Below are positions 33,893-42,858 of a stretch of DNA of 64,000 nt, in pieces (the stretch's first letter is position 1; each line of letters starts with the position of its first letter). The notes under the pieces are model-generated. The model saw only the letters and a program-made list of their open reading frames with translations. It was not told the origin of the DNA and ran no database searches. Made by a program: the position numbers and the translations under genes. Origin of the DNA: Luteibacter yeojuensis (GTDB lineage: Bacteria > Pseudomonadota > Gammaproteobacteria > Xanthomonadales > Rhodanobacteraceae); NCBI RefSeq assembly GCF_000964085.1, contig NZ_JZRB01000003.1:62001-126000 (forward strand), given 5' to 3'.

Positions 33893-35038
33893 TCACATCG
33901 ATCTCAATCGCTCCAGGGCAACGGTCATCTCGACGACCTTCTCGGCGATCAGCCGACTGGCGAGCCTGGCGAAGGGCTCCTGCTTTTCCTCTGGGATAAG
34001 GTCTCCCGGCTTCAGCCCGAATGCCGCCGCGGCTTCGGTCACCCCTTCCTCGATCAACCGTTCTCGGTGCCGACCTTCGGCGCGTTTCAGGACCATCGGC
34101 ATCACCCGCGCATACACCGAAGGCCAATCCGTCAGGGCACCACTGGAGCCATCGAGGATCGAAGCAACCTCCATCTCATCGAGGTCTAGTTCCACTTCGA
34201 GCGCAACCTCTTCCCCCAGCGTCGGATCAATCGCATAGGTCTTCGATACGGCCGGGCCCGTGTAATCCCGGCTCAAGATCACGATGGAGCGCCACAGCCC
34301 AAAGTAGTCAACGTAGGCCAATGCCTGGCCACTCGCGGAATCTGCCCGAACACTCACACAGTGGAGGATTCGGTCATCTGGACGTGCCTTCACTAGGTCT
34401 CGGGCGAAGAAGAAGTCCACCGGAAGGGGGCCGTCAAAGGTCCTCAAGTAGGTCATGGCGACGTCGCATGCGTCGAGCGTCAACCCGAAGTTCACGGCGG
34501 CGGCCAGAGCCGTTTTAATCAGCGACGCACTGGCTTCGGGACCACCAAACACCAGACTGGTTTGACATGGGTTGTCGATGTAGTGGCGCGTCTTCGTGAT
34601 CGTGGCCATCGCTGCTTCGATGTCTACCTCGGGATGCCGACGCTTGAAGCCTGCCAGATGCTGCCGAACCTCTGCCACCGACCGACCCGTAATGGAGATG
34701 TTGAACGTATTGCCGTCTGCGGTTTCGGCGATCGTAGGCCGCCGGAAAACATAGGCACCGTCCGACCGAAGCATCAGTTGCTCACCTTCCACCGTTGTAA
34801 CGGCGACATCTGGTGCCTCCCCACGTTCACGCACCACGCCGACAATGGTGGATAACCAAGCCAGCTGCTTGGTGAGAACCGCGTCCCAGGAACCCCCTGC
34901 CCGACTGTTACACGACCGGCAAATGAACCCCGTCACAACCCAGCGCCCTCCGATCGCCTGCGGGATGACGTGTTCCGCCGAGTCATTGCCCGCATCCATG
35001 TCCCTGGCGCAGATGACACATTCGGCGTTGTTGTTCAT
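33893..35038 (-). CDS. HNH endonuclease-like protein, 381 aa
   Basis: The N-terminal 55 residues form an HNH/zinc module: CVICARDMDAGNDSAEHVIPQAIGGRW, then FICRSCNSRAGGSWD, giving a CxxC...H...CxxCN arrangement. The remaining 320 residues are of unrecognised family, with mixed alpha/beta content and no membrane segment. HNH proteins with long C-terminal domains occur in defence islands as DNA nucleases with a sensing domain, but this one cannot be assigned to a named system. AGGAA precedes ATG. Confidence 0.78.
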   Translation of the reverse strand: MNNNAECVICARDMDAGNDSAEHVIPQAIGGRWVVTGFICRSCNSRAGGSWDAVLTKQLAWLSTIVGVVRERGEAPDVAVTTVEGEQLMLRSDGAYVFRRPTIAETADGNTFNISITGRSVAEVRQHLAGFKRRHPEVDIEAAMATITKTRHYIDNPCQTSLVFGGPEASASLIKTALAAAVNFGLTLDACDVAMTYLRTFDGPLPVDFFFARDLVKARPDDRILHCVSVRADSASGQALAYVDYFGLWRSIVILSRDYTGPAVSKTYAIDPTLGEEVALEVELDLDEMEVASILDGSSGALTDWPSVYARVMPMVLKRAEGRHRERLIEEGVTEAAAAFGLKPGDLIPEEKQEPFARLASRLIAEKVVEMTVALERLRSM

Positions 35039-35227
35039 TCCGCATTCCTGGGGAAGTGGTGGAGGTTTTACAGGTGGCGGGGCTGCGGCTGAACAGTTGT
35101 CGTCCTATGTTATTCGATCAATGGCAGCCTCCGGCCGGATTCGCGACATCAGTAGACCCAGCGTTGGGACTAGCTTGACACCAGGCCAGACGCCGCCAGG
35201 GTGCGGACAACCCACGTTGAGATAGCC

Positions 35228-35419
35228 ATGAACGCCCATTCTGCTAACGAGCCCAAAACCGTGCGCCAAAAGGTGTGGGCCAGGGCCTTTCTCACCGCAC
35301 TGCGTCGCCTACCTCCGCATCGAGCCGAGCAGGAGGCCAATGAGGCCGTCCGCATCTATACCTCGTATATGTTCGGGAGAACCAGACTCACCGAGGAGCT
35401 GGTCGCAGACTACCTTTAA
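35228..35419 (+). CDS. Small hypothetical protein, 63 aa, paralogue of the next gene
   Basis: A helical protein with core KVWARAFLTALRRLPPHRAEQEANEAVRIY. The same pattern (W, A-[FY]-L-x-A-L-[RK]-RLPP, AExEA) is seen in the next plus-strand gene, so the pair arose by duplication. No known family and no signal peptide. The start is set by the ATG 10 residues before the helix; the ribosome site is weak. Confidence 0.55.
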   Translation: MNAHSANEPKTVRQKVWARAFLTALRRLPPHRAEQEANEAVRIYTSYMFGRTRLTEELVADYL

Positions 35420-35606
35420 CGTGGAGGCTGCCTAACCCGGGGTTCCTATCTTTGCCCACCTTGGCACGACTCACCGACCAGTGAAGGCGCTGGAACGCCT
35501 GACGGATATGTCTCCGTCCCACGATATTCGCTCACCGATCCCTGGATGTCCGCTTGACAGATGGCAGATCATCGCTAGGTTGCGACGACCCGCCCGTGGA
35601 TGTGCC

Positions 35607-35804
35607 ATGACCGTCGCCCCCTCTCTTCAAAAAAAAACAGCCTTGGAAAAGATTTGGCTGACTGCTTACCTACGCGCTCTGAAGCGGCTACCACCTCTTC
35701 TAGCGGAACGTGAAGCCGATTTGGCAGCCAATATCTTTCACAAACGATTCTCGCCGCTGCCGTCTATCAAAGATGCGATGGCGTCGGGATTCCTCGATGT
35801 CTAG
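35607..35804 (+). CDS. Small hypothetical protein, 65 aa, paralogue of the previous gene
   Basis: Core KIWLTAYLRALKRLPPLLAEREADLAANIFHKRF aligns along its length with the previous small gene, while the ends differ. The upstream bases are T- and C-rich with no strong ribosome site. The last four bases overlap the 3' end of the convergent gene. Two diverged copies suggest retained function. Confidence 0.55.
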   Translation: MTVAPSLQKKTALEKIWLTAYLRALKRLPPLLAEREADLAANIFHKRFSPLPSIKDAMASGFLDV

Positions 35805-36823
35805 CTGCCACCGTAAGTTCTACGACTCCTTGTTGGAATGTTCGATTCAAGATTCGCTGCCCTACGTTCTTCCTCTTGGAGCCGGTTACGCCATTCGTCT
35901 TTGTCGTCCCGGCTCATTGCGACCACCTCCGCTTGGACGCGGCGCGTGGCATTTGGCGCGGATTTGGGACTCGGCGTAACCATGTCCTTCAACTCGGCAG
36001 TCGTCGTGACAACCCTGAAGAATCGCCCTGACGAAGACATGATGACGGCATGAAGTGGCTCGGGCTGACTGCCAAATCGTGCGCACAACTGTTGAATGTA
36101 GTTGCTCATCTCGGCAAGCTCCAATCCCCAACGCGATTCGGCGTAGATCGTCTCGCCCGGTGCATCTCGGTCAATGAAAAACGTCCGACCGGCCCCTTCG
36201 TATAGCAAGGAAAGGGGCACGTGAAGGCGAACGTAGCGTTTTTCAGGCGCCGCCTGGAAGAAGCCTGGTCGGATGGCGTTGCGGTAACGCTCCGTGATGT
36301 GCTCACCGCCTTCCTCGGTCCATAGGTCCAGGCATCCCAAGATGTAGGGAGTCACGACCACTTGGTTTCGAGCCTTGATCAGGTCGCGCCAGGACGCCTT
36401 ATGCGGAGGCATCCACGCCTCGGCAACGTCGTCCTCATTCAGCTGATCGTCATCGTATTCTTCAGCCCAATAGGCCAAGAAGTGCCCTCGAAGCGAACGG
36501 TCGACCAGAGCGTTCCAACCGGAAGGCCGTTTGGGCCCGTAAACGCATGCGTGTAGCGCCAGAAATGCTTTCTTCTTATGGCCGTCTTCCGCGTTCTTCG
36601 TGTTCCACTCGTCCTCGATGTCTTCCCGCTCTGCTTTTACTTCGAAAAGAAAAAATCGATCATCTGTCACATCAACAAGATCACCAAGCTTTTGCTCGGC
36701 GTTACCACTCATGTTGAGCTGGGGCATCGGGTAACCTGTTATTGGAGCGCCACGTCGCAGCGCATGAAGCCACTTCTCATCTCGGATGACGGTAACGATC
36801 GTATCTTCCCAGAGCTTTGCCAT
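35801..36823 (-). CDS. Hypothetical protein with possible PD-(D/E)xK-like motif, 340 aa
   Basis: No family recognised. Near residue 45-65 the protein has LGDLVDVTDDRFFLFEVKAERED, in which Asp plus ExK spacing is like the active site of PD-(D/E)xK nucleases. The rest is alpha/beta with many Trp and acidic residues (EEYDDDQLNEDDVAEAW). The C-terminus is basic and probably disordered. A nuclease role is inference from one motif. Confidence 0.6.
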   Translation of the reverse strand: MAKLWEDTIVTVIRDEKWLHALRRGAPITGYPMPQLNMSGNAEQKLGDLVDVTDDRFFLFEVKAEREDIEDEWNTKNAEDGHKKKAFLALHACVYGPKRPSGWNALVDRSLRGHFLAYWAEEYDDDQLNEDDVAEAWMPPHKASWRDLIKARNQVVVTPYILGCLDLWTEEGGEHITERYRNAIRPGFFQAAPEKRYVRLHVPLSLLYEGAGRTFFIDRDAPGETIYAESRWGLELAEMSNYIQQLCARFGSQPEPLHAVIMSSSGRFFRVVTTTAELKDMVTPSPKSAPNATRRVQAEVVAMSRDDKDEWRNRLQEEERRAANLESNIPTRSRRTYGGS

Positions 36824-36897
36824 CGCTTTTCCCTCGTGAGTGGTCGCTTGGCGAGTTTAGACGCTTGGGAACATAAAACCGCTGCGCAGCCAAGACC

Positions 36898-37248
36898 TCA
36901 TGGCCCAGAGCGCCTTACTCTGTAGAGATGCGCCGTCATTGACGCGGCCTGCGGGGCCACCCGCAACGCCGCGCCATCGCCATGAAGGCGCAGCGCCAGA
37001 TGCGCGATCAACTGACTGACCGTTTCCCTTGCCCTCAAACGAACGGCCCCTGTCCGGTCGAGCTCCCGTCCCAGCAGATCGGACACTTGAATCCCGATTG
37101 GCATCGCCGCCGGCACGCCGACCAGGTCTACCCGCAGATTAACCGCCCTGCCCGCCCGTTCGCTGCCTTCGATCCGGATGGCGGTCCCAGCGGGACACCA
37201 CCCGCGGAGCAACCGCGCGGCCAGTTCTGGATCCGGGCACAGCGTCAT
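36898..37248 (-). CDS. Relaxase-coupled hypothetical protein, 116 aa
   Basis: Its ATG overlaps the relaxase stop (TGATG), so it is translated with it. It starts MTLCPDPELAARLLRGW, contains VNLRVDLVGVPAAMPIGIQVSDLLGREL and ends in a basic stretch. No membrane segment and no recognised family. Position downstream of the mobilization gene suggests an accessory mobilization role, which is inference. Confidence 0.6.
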   Translation of the reverse strand: MTLCPDPELAARLLRGWCPAGTAIRIEGSERAGRAVNLRVDLVGVPAAMPIGIQVSDLLGRELDRTGAVRLRARETVSQLIAHLALRLHGDGAALRVAPQAASMTAHLYRVRRSGP

Positions 37249-38843
37249 CAGCCACCCGGCCGTGGACGCAAACGGGGCCGACCCTCTTGGTGATAGGCGA
37301 CCGCCGGTTCGGGCGGCGCAGGCTGCTCGTCATCCGGCGCCGGTGGCATCGCTTGCTCGACCCACGGACGCTGATCCGTCGACGCCGTGGTCAGGAGGAC
37401 GGACGCCGCTCCGGGATCCAGTGCGCTCAGGTGAACGAGGCCCTGTTCGAGACGCACCTGGGCCTTTGCCTGGAGCCGTTCGAAATGCTGGAGCCGGCGC
37501 AGACTCGCTTCATCTTGGGCAGCAGTGCGGCGCAACTGGAGCTGGGCTTCCTTCAGCCAGCTCCGCTCTTGCGTTTCTCGGCGCTCCAGCTCGTCCAGGC
37601 GCGGGGGCCGAGCGGCGCCCATGAGCCCCCGGAAGCGCAACCGCCACCGATGATCACGCAACCAGCCCTCCAAGGCGGCCACAGCGGCGGCGTGGCGCAG
37701 GCCGAGGTCATCCATGTCCCGTTGGGCTTGCCAGTGCGCCAGGCTGGTTCGGCGGCGGGAGTCGCGCATTGTTTCAAGCCGAGGCACCACACCGACCAGA
37801 ATGGCCAGAACCCGCTGGATTCGGCGCATGACCGCCAGCAGCTTCACGAAGCTGGCTCGGGTCGTCACCGTGGGCGCGGGCAGCGCCGCCGCAAATCGGT
37901 CCACCAGAGCGGCGTGCGCTCCCTGATCGGTGCCGCGCGCCTGGGCATCGCGGATTTCGTCGGGCGCGTCCGCATACGCCTTCATGACCTCCCGCATTCG
38001 GTCAGCCTGCGCCTGCCGGTGCTGGATGGAGGCCAACTCCCCGTCGGTCAGTTCGGCTAGCGGAGCAGGCATCCGGATCTGCCGAATGAGGTCCCCTTCG
38101 TCAGTGAAAAGACCACGCCGTTCCTTTGCCGCAGCCGCTTGGCTGACCTTGGGTTCTCGCTTCTTATCGATGCCTAGGCGAACATAGGACCGATGATCTC
38201 GGTCCGGCGTCAGGCCGGCTTCGGCGAGGTGACTGTTGGCGATCTCGGCCCAACGCGCGTTGAGCATTTCCACCACCGGTCCGGAAGTCTTCTTGTAGGC
38301 CAACTCCGTGAACTTTTCACCCAAGCCCAGCGCGGTCGGTGGGTCACCTTCGCCAGTCCAACACTGAATCTTTCGGGTCGGAAAATACAAATGGGCATGA
38401 AACCCCACGGCGCCATCGCGCTTGAGTTCACCAACAACATCGCGGTCGTTGTCCCGATGAAGACCCATTGAGACCGGTGTCTGAAGGACCGTGGAGATGT
38501 AGCGTGCCATGTCCTCTGCCAGGTCACCCGCCTGTTGGTCGGAGAGCCCAATCGGGATGGGTATCCGAAAATCCCTGGCTAGCTGGGAGTCCTTGCGCTT
38601 TTCGTTCGATTCCACGGCGTTCCACAGCACGTCGGGATCAGTCGCCCAACCCGGCGCACCCGGAGGCGCCACGGTGAGCGTGCGGACGATCTCATCGCCG
38701 CGCTCTCGCCGGCTGTAGTCGTGAATCAGGCCGGTCCGCCGGTCGACCAGACGGATGCCGAGGCGGTAAGCCGCGCCAGCGACTGACGATTGGCCGTGAC
38801 CGCGCGTGTGGGTAGAAAGGTGGGGGCGAGCGTGGAGCGGCAT
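37248..38843 (-). CDS. mobL: MobA/MobL-family relaxase
   Basis: A 531-residue protein. The N-terminal relaxase domain has the MobA/MobL start (THTRGHGQSSVAGAAYRLG), a central HRDNDRDV and the HUH metal site GFHAHLYFPTR (His149 and His151). The C-terminal 250 residues are basic and partly coiled coil, with a Pro-rich end (PPAPDDEQPAPPEP). Such enzymes nick DNA at oriT and lead the strand into the recipient. AAGGAAG precedes ATG. No coupling protein or mating-pair genes are in the island. Confidence 0.9.
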   Translation of the reverse strand: MPLHARPHLSTHTRGHGQSSVAGAAYRLGIRLVDRRTGLIHDYSRRERGDEIVRTLTVAPPGAPGWATDPDVLWNAVESNEKRKDSQLARDFRIPIPIGLSDQQAGDLAEDMARYISTVLQTPVSMGLHRDNDRDVVGELKRDGAVGFHAHLYFPTRKIQCWTGEGDPPTALGLGEKFTELAYKKTSGPVVEMLNARWAEIANSHLAEAGLTPDRDHRSYVRLGIDKKREPKVSQAAAAKERRGLFTDEGDLIRQIRMPAPLAELTDGELASIQHRQAQADRMREVMKAYADAPDEIRDAQARGTDQGAHAALVDRFAAALPAPTVTTRASFVKLLAVMRRIQRVLAILVGVVPRLETMRDSRRRTSLAHWQAQRDMDDLGLRHAAAVAALEGWLRDHRWRLRFRGLMGAARPPRLDELERRETQERSWLKEAQLQLRRTAAQDEASLRRLQHFERLQAKAQVRLEQGLVHLSALDPGAASVLLTTASTDQRPWVEQAMPPAPDDEQPAPPEPAVAYHQEGRPRLRPRPGG

Positions 38844-39054
38844 GGCTTCTTCCTTGAAGCGCCGGCACGTGATGAGCGCACCGGGGAGTCCGTGGGATGG
38901 TCAGCGGGTTGTCAGGTGCGGACCGACCTTCTGCCGATCCGCTCGCCCCCACGGGCCCTAATCAAGCGGAACGAAAATGAATGTCAATGGGTAGAGGCCA
39001 TGATTCTTCAGCCTGGCCTCCCGATGGGAATCTGATCTCGATCAGCCTTCGAGT
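38844..39054. other. Region upstream of relaxase, candidate oriT location
   Basis: Non-coding stretch of 211 bases. In MobA/MobL elements oriT usually lies just upstream of the relaxase gene. Here I see CAGCGGGTTGTCA (38902-38914) and an imperfect dyad around AGGTGCGGACCGACCT next to it, but no nick-site sequence that I recognise. Confidence 0.35.
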
Positions 39055-39408
39055 TCACTTGAACAGACGCTCCGCCAGCACCGCCTGGCATCGGCTGGCA
39101 AACGTCCAACCGATCCACATGGGAATGGAGAAGAACGCCAGTAGCCCAAACACCAGAAATCCCTTCCAGCCCCACTTCTCAAGCGGAAGGCTGTTGCCGA
39201 TGGAGACCGCCTCGGGGGCAACGTTGTAAACAATCGACGCCAGCCAGGCGAACCCCAGGAATGACAACGCCCCCCAAACCATCAACGTCATCGTCGAACG
39301 TGCCGGCAGGCGGCTTGCCCGCGTCGGGACCACGGAGGGGTTGATCCCGGGAGCTCGGTTGGCCTCGCGGACGCGGTTGCGTTTCTTGGAACGGGGACGG
39401 GACGACAT
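39055..39408 (-). CDS. Small membrane protein with basic N-terminus, 117 aa
   Basis: GGAGG precedes the ATG that gives MSSRPRSKKRNRVREANRAP, a very basic cytosolic end, followed by two membrane helices (LMVWGALSFLGFAWLASIVYNVA and WKGFLVFGLLAFFSIPMWIGWTF). A longer frame upstream lacks a ribosome site. No family recognised. It is in line with the relaxase gene and may be part of the mobilization module. Confidence 0.7.
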   Translation of the reverse strand: MSSRPRSKKRNRVREANRAPGINPSVVPTRASRLPARSTMTLMVWGALSFLGFAWLASIVYNVAPEAVSIGNSLPLEKWGWKGFLVFGLLAFFSIPMWIGWTFASRCQAVLAERLFK

Positions 39409-39678
39409 GGAACCTCCGATGGGCGGAATGTGCTTGGGCCATGCCATCGGTTGGGTCGGCGAAAAGTTGAGCCAACTTTTGTGAGCCGTCCGGCCTCTAG
39501 CCGAAGGCTGTCGTTGATCGACGCGGCGTGTTGTCACGACAACACATAAGACGCGCACCTTGCCTCGCTCTTGCTCATGCTGTCGCTTCAGTGGTTCCAT
39601 CAGGCCGCCAGATGCGGCCGGTCTGTATGCGCACCCAGCCGGCGGCTCTACCACTCACCGTTTGCGCGAGGGAATGCC

Positions 39679-41460
39679 ATGTCCGTCACCGATCGACTTG
39701 TCGGATTCATCACCGAAGAGGCCCCCAGCGCCATCGCCGTGGTCGGCAAATGGGGTCAGGGGAAGACCTACTTCTGGCATCAGACTGCGGGGCAACACGC
39801 CATCGCAGCCCAGAAAACTCGGCCCAACTATGCCTATGTTTCCCTGTTCGGGATCAACTCTCTGGCCGACCTGCGCATCGAACTGGCGCAAAAGATTCGA
39901 CCCGTCGAGCACATGAAAGACGACACCTTTGCTGCCCTACTCGGCACCTCCGATCAGACATTGACCGAACGGGTGAAAGATCAGGGTTGGCGAAAGCGGC
40001 TCCGCCAGTCAGCCACTGTCCGTGGCAAGGCCCTTGCCGACATGGCCACAGGCGCTGGCGTGGGGGTGCCGCATATCGGAAACCTCGGCCCCCTCTACCG
40101 GGGCTGGGCCTACAGTCGCGTCAAGGATGCCTTGATTTGCCTCGATGATCTCGAACGTCGCGGTGCCGGCCTGGCCCTCAAGGATGTCCTGGGACTTGTC
40201 TCGCAGCTCGTCATCGAGCGCAAATGTTCGGTGGTCGTGATCTTCAACGATGGCGCCTTCGATGAGGGCGACAAAACCATTTGGGAAGCCAACCGCGAGA
40301 AGGTCTTTCTGGGAGAGGTGATCTACACCGCGACTCCCGAGGTATGCGCGGGCTATATCTTCAAACCGGATCCTGCCGAAGGAACCCTCCATGGCTTCGC
40401 GAAGGATGCGGCCCTGGACCTGCGGTTGACCAACGTGCGCATCATCGAAAGGGTCAAGCTGGCCTGCGACCAAATCTTACCCGCGCTGAATCCAGACCTG
40501 CTGGACGCCACGAGGCGCAACATCGCGCGCTGCCTCGCCTTATATATCTACATGGTCGCCGGCCAGGGCGAAGGCGCACCACCGCCGTATCAAGGCACGA
40601 AGTCATCCCTCATGCGCACCGTCGAACGGATGTATCCCCGACCCGAAGCGGCGCCACCCGATCCCCGACAAAAGGGCTGGGATGACCTCCTCGGGCGCTA
40701 CAACTTCCATTTCCATGGCGAGCTCGATGAAGCGTTGATTGATGCCGTGAATCAAGGCTTCCCCGATCTAAAAACGATCACTGCCGCTGCCGATGCCTAT
40801 GATCAGAGCATGCGGACCCAGGATCTGGATGAGGAGTTCAACCGCACGTGGCGCCTATTCCACGACACGTTTGCGGACAACGGTGAAGAAATCATTGCCC
40901 GAATGTCGGATTCTTTCTTTCGACTCATCACCACAACGTCACCAACTAATGCGGATAGCACCATCCGTCTCATGCGAACGCTGGGAGACGATGAGCTGGC
41001 GTCCCGCATGATTGACGAATGGATTGCTACTCGGTCCACGGAGGAACGCTGGAAGGAGCTTTCCAAGCGTCAGGTCGAAATGTTCAACCCGATCAAGGAC
41101 CACGCCTTCGCCGACGCCATTGCGGACGCTTACGCAGCTTGGGTAAAACAAACACGTCCATCGTTCGAAGAACTGTTGGATGCCCTGCGGCAAAACCAGT
41201 ATCTCCAGACCGAAGACATGACCATCTTGGCCGAGACACCGGTGGAGGATTACGTCTCCTATATCCTCCAGCATCCCGGTGAACATCTCCATCAAACCAT
41301 CACCTCGGTGCTTGAACTCTACGAAGACGACCAGGATCCTAATCGCGCCGTTGCGCGAGGTCGAATGCGCACTGCGCTCGAACAGATCGCAGCGGCCAGT
41401 CCCCTCAACAAAGTCCGGGTCAAGTGGAAGTTCGAAATCAGTCCACCTGACGCCAACTGA
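39679..41460 (+). CDS. KAP-like P-loop NTPase, putative defence protein
   Basis: A 593-residue protein. Walker A is GKWGQGKT at residues 23-30, and the Walker B region is ALICLDDLERRG near 150, followed by VVVIFNDGAFD, the usual KAP arrangement. No membrane segment is obvious, unlike many KAP proteins. The C-terminal half is alpha-helical and acidic. KAP NTPases include phage exclusion factors, and this gene stands alone next to the mobilization genes. ATG is chosen because the P-loop follows within 22 residues. Confidence 0.78.
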   Translation: MSVTDRLVGFITEEAPSAIAVVGKWGQGKTYFWHQTAGQHAIAAQKTRPNYAYVSLFGINSLADLRIELAQKIRPVEHMKDDTFAALLGTSDQTLTERVKDQGWRKRLRQSATVRGKALADMATGAGVGVPHIGNLGPLYRGWAYSRVKDALICLDDLERRGAGLALKDVLGLVSQLVIERKCSVVVIFNDGAFDEGDKTIWEANREKVFLGEVIYTATPEVCAGYIFKPDPAEGTLHGFAKDAALDLRLTNVRIIERVKLACDQILPALNPDLLDATRRNIARCLALYIYMVAGQGEGAPPPYQGTKSSLMRTVERMYPRPEAAPPDPRQKGWDDLLGRYNFHFHGELDEALIDAVNQGFPDLKTITAAADAYDQSMRTQDLDEEFNRTWRLFHDTFADNGEEIIARMSDSFFRLITTTSPTNADSTIRLMRTLGDDELASRMIDEWIATRSTEERWKELSKRQVEMFNPIKDHAFADAIADAYAAWVKQTRPSFEELLDALRQNQYLQTEDMTILAETPVEDYVSYILQHPGEHLHQTITSVLELYEDDQDPNRAVARGRMRTALEQIAAASPLNKVRVKWKFEISPPDAN

Positions 41461-41600
41461 CATTCATGATTCGACGGCTACGGGATCCTCTTCGCAATGG
41501 CGGGGGAATCTTCCACGGCCAGCTATTCGGGTCGCCCGGCCATCGACTTGACTCCTTTCGAGATTGAGCTACGTCTACAGAAATGTCAGAGAGAGCCCTC

Positions 41601-41777
41601 ATGGTTCGTTACGTCGAAATCACCTTCTGGGTCGTTTGCGGCCTTTACATCGCCTATTCGACGTGGGCGATCGCGTTCCGATCAGACAACGCCCGCAAGA
41701 AGAAAAACCACCCAGAAGAACACGACCGCGGCGACCACGATGGCCGCCTCGACGGTGATCAGTTTCATCAACCTTGA
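41601..41777 (+). CDS. Small single-pass membrane protein, 58 aa
   Basis: GAGAG precedes ATG. One N-terminal membrane helix (ITFWVVCGLYIAYSTWAIAF) is followed by a charged tail rich in Lys, Asp and His. The last 96 bases overlap the 3' part of a convergent membrane protein gene, so one of the two may not be expressed. Confidence 0.4.
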   Translation: MVRYVEITFWVVCGLYIAYSTWAIAFRSDNARKKKNHPEEHDRGDHDGRLDGDQFHQP

Positions 41778-41975
41778 CAATGCGGTATTCGAGCTCACCT
41801 GCCATCGGTTGTATGCCTGATCGCCCAACCATGCGGCGCCAACGCCAAATGCCAGCCAGAGCACCATGGCCAGCCAAAATGGAACGGCATGACTCTCAAG
41901 ATTGGGGTGAATGAAGATTAGTTCGCCGGCGAACATGCTAAGGACGCCGGTCGTGACAAGAGGCTTTGGAGCCAC
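41682..41975 (-). CDS. Membrane protein, 97 aa
   Basis: GGAGA five bases before GTG fixes the start (VAPKPLVTTGVLS). Three hydrophobic segments are visible (TTGVLSMFAGELIFI, FWLAMVLWLAFGVGAAWL, AAIVVAAVVFFWVVFLLAGVV). An earlier GTG nine codons upstream lacks a ribosome site. No family recognised. Confidence 0.55.
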   Translation of the reverse strand: MAPKPLVTTGVLSMFAGELIFIHPNLESHAVPFWLAMVLWLAFGVGAAWLGDQAYNRWQVSSNTALSRLMKLITVEAAIVVAAVVFFWVVFLLAGVV

Positions 41976-42182
41976 CGATCTCTCCTTGAGGACGGCGGTC
42001 ACTGACGCAAAGCGCAGCAGCGGCCATTCGAAAAGAATAGTGACTATCTCTGCCCGCTCTGTCAGTCGGGGAACCCCTACGAGGATTCGGCAAACGGCCA
42101 GCGTTCGTTACGCCATAGCGACTCTTCCTAATACCACTTCAGGACCGCGGATTGCCGCCCGTGATCCCGTAAGTTTGCGTAG

Positions 42183-42707
42183 CTACGGCGGCCGTCCCAC
42201 CCGATACACCAGGCTTGCCGGCACCGCATCATCGAGCGTGCCCACCTGGGTCATGCCGACCTTCTCCAGCACCCGAATGGACGCCGTGTGCGCTGGCCGC
42301 ACGAGGCCGTAGACCTCGGCCAGTCCTAGCTCGTCAAAGGCCCATCGCAGGGCGGCAATCGCCAACTCCGTCGCCAGTCCCCTGCCCCATGCCTCCACCG
42401 CAAACCGGTAACCCAGGTTTGGCAAGAGCCGGTCGCCGTAGGCCAACCGAGACAGTCCGCCAAACCCGATGAGGGTCTCCGGGTCCGAGCGCTCGCTGAC
42501 CGCCCAGGGCCCGAATCCCACGTCGCTCCAGTCCGATAGCCAGCGCTGCAGGAGTTGATTGGCCGCCTCGTGATCGGGCAGCGGGCCCGAGGGGTTAAAC
42601 CGCTGCGTGGCGGGATCGCCATAGATGGCGAACAGCCGTGCGGCGTCCTCACGCCGCACCGGCCGCAGACGCAACCGAACCGTGTTGAATGATCCGACCT
42701 CGGTCAT
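42183..42707 (-). CDS. GNAT acetyltransferase, RimJ/RimL type
   Basis: A 174-residue N-acetyltransferase: FNTVRLRLRPVRREDAARLF at the start, the acetyl-CoA loop region GYRFAVEAWGRGLATELAIAALRWAF, and ASIRVLEKVGMTQVG near the end. The family acetylates amino groups of proteins, antibiotics or small molecules. It follows the 45-residue membrane protein gene by only 4 bases at the end of the copper gene run, but a role in metal metabolism is not evident. Confidence 0.88.
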   Translation of the reverse strand: MTEVGSFNTVRLRLRPVRREDAARLFAIYGDPATQRFNPSGPLPDHEAANQLLQRWLSDWSDVGFGPWAVSERSDPETLIGFGGLSRLAYGDRLLPNLGYRFAVEAWGRGLATELAIAALRWAFDELGLAEVYGLVRPAHTASIRVLEKVGMTQVGTLDDAVPASLVYRVGRPP

Positions 42708-42711
42708 GCGC

Positions 42712-42849
42712 CTAATCCAGCAAGGTCAAGGGACGTCGGCCGCGGTGGTCCCTCGTTCGATCATGGAAACGGAGAATCAAGATGGTGATCCCCACGGTGT
42801 AGACCAGCGTCCACACCTGGGCCATGAGTTGAAGCAGCGACGGGGCCAT
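42712..42849 (-). CDS. Small membrane protein in copper operon, 45 aa
   Basis: AGGAG 5 bases before ATG supports this short gene. One membrane helix (VWTLVYTVGITILILRF) is followed by a basic tail with HDRTRDHRGRRP. It sits between the copper chaperone gene and the acetyltransferase gene on the same strand. Possibly a small partner of the PepSY membrane protein; no family recognised. Confidence 0.6.
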   Translation of the reverse strand: MAPSLLQLMAQVWTLVYTVGITILILRFHDRTRDHRGRRPLTLLD

Positions 42850-42858
42850 GACTGCTCC

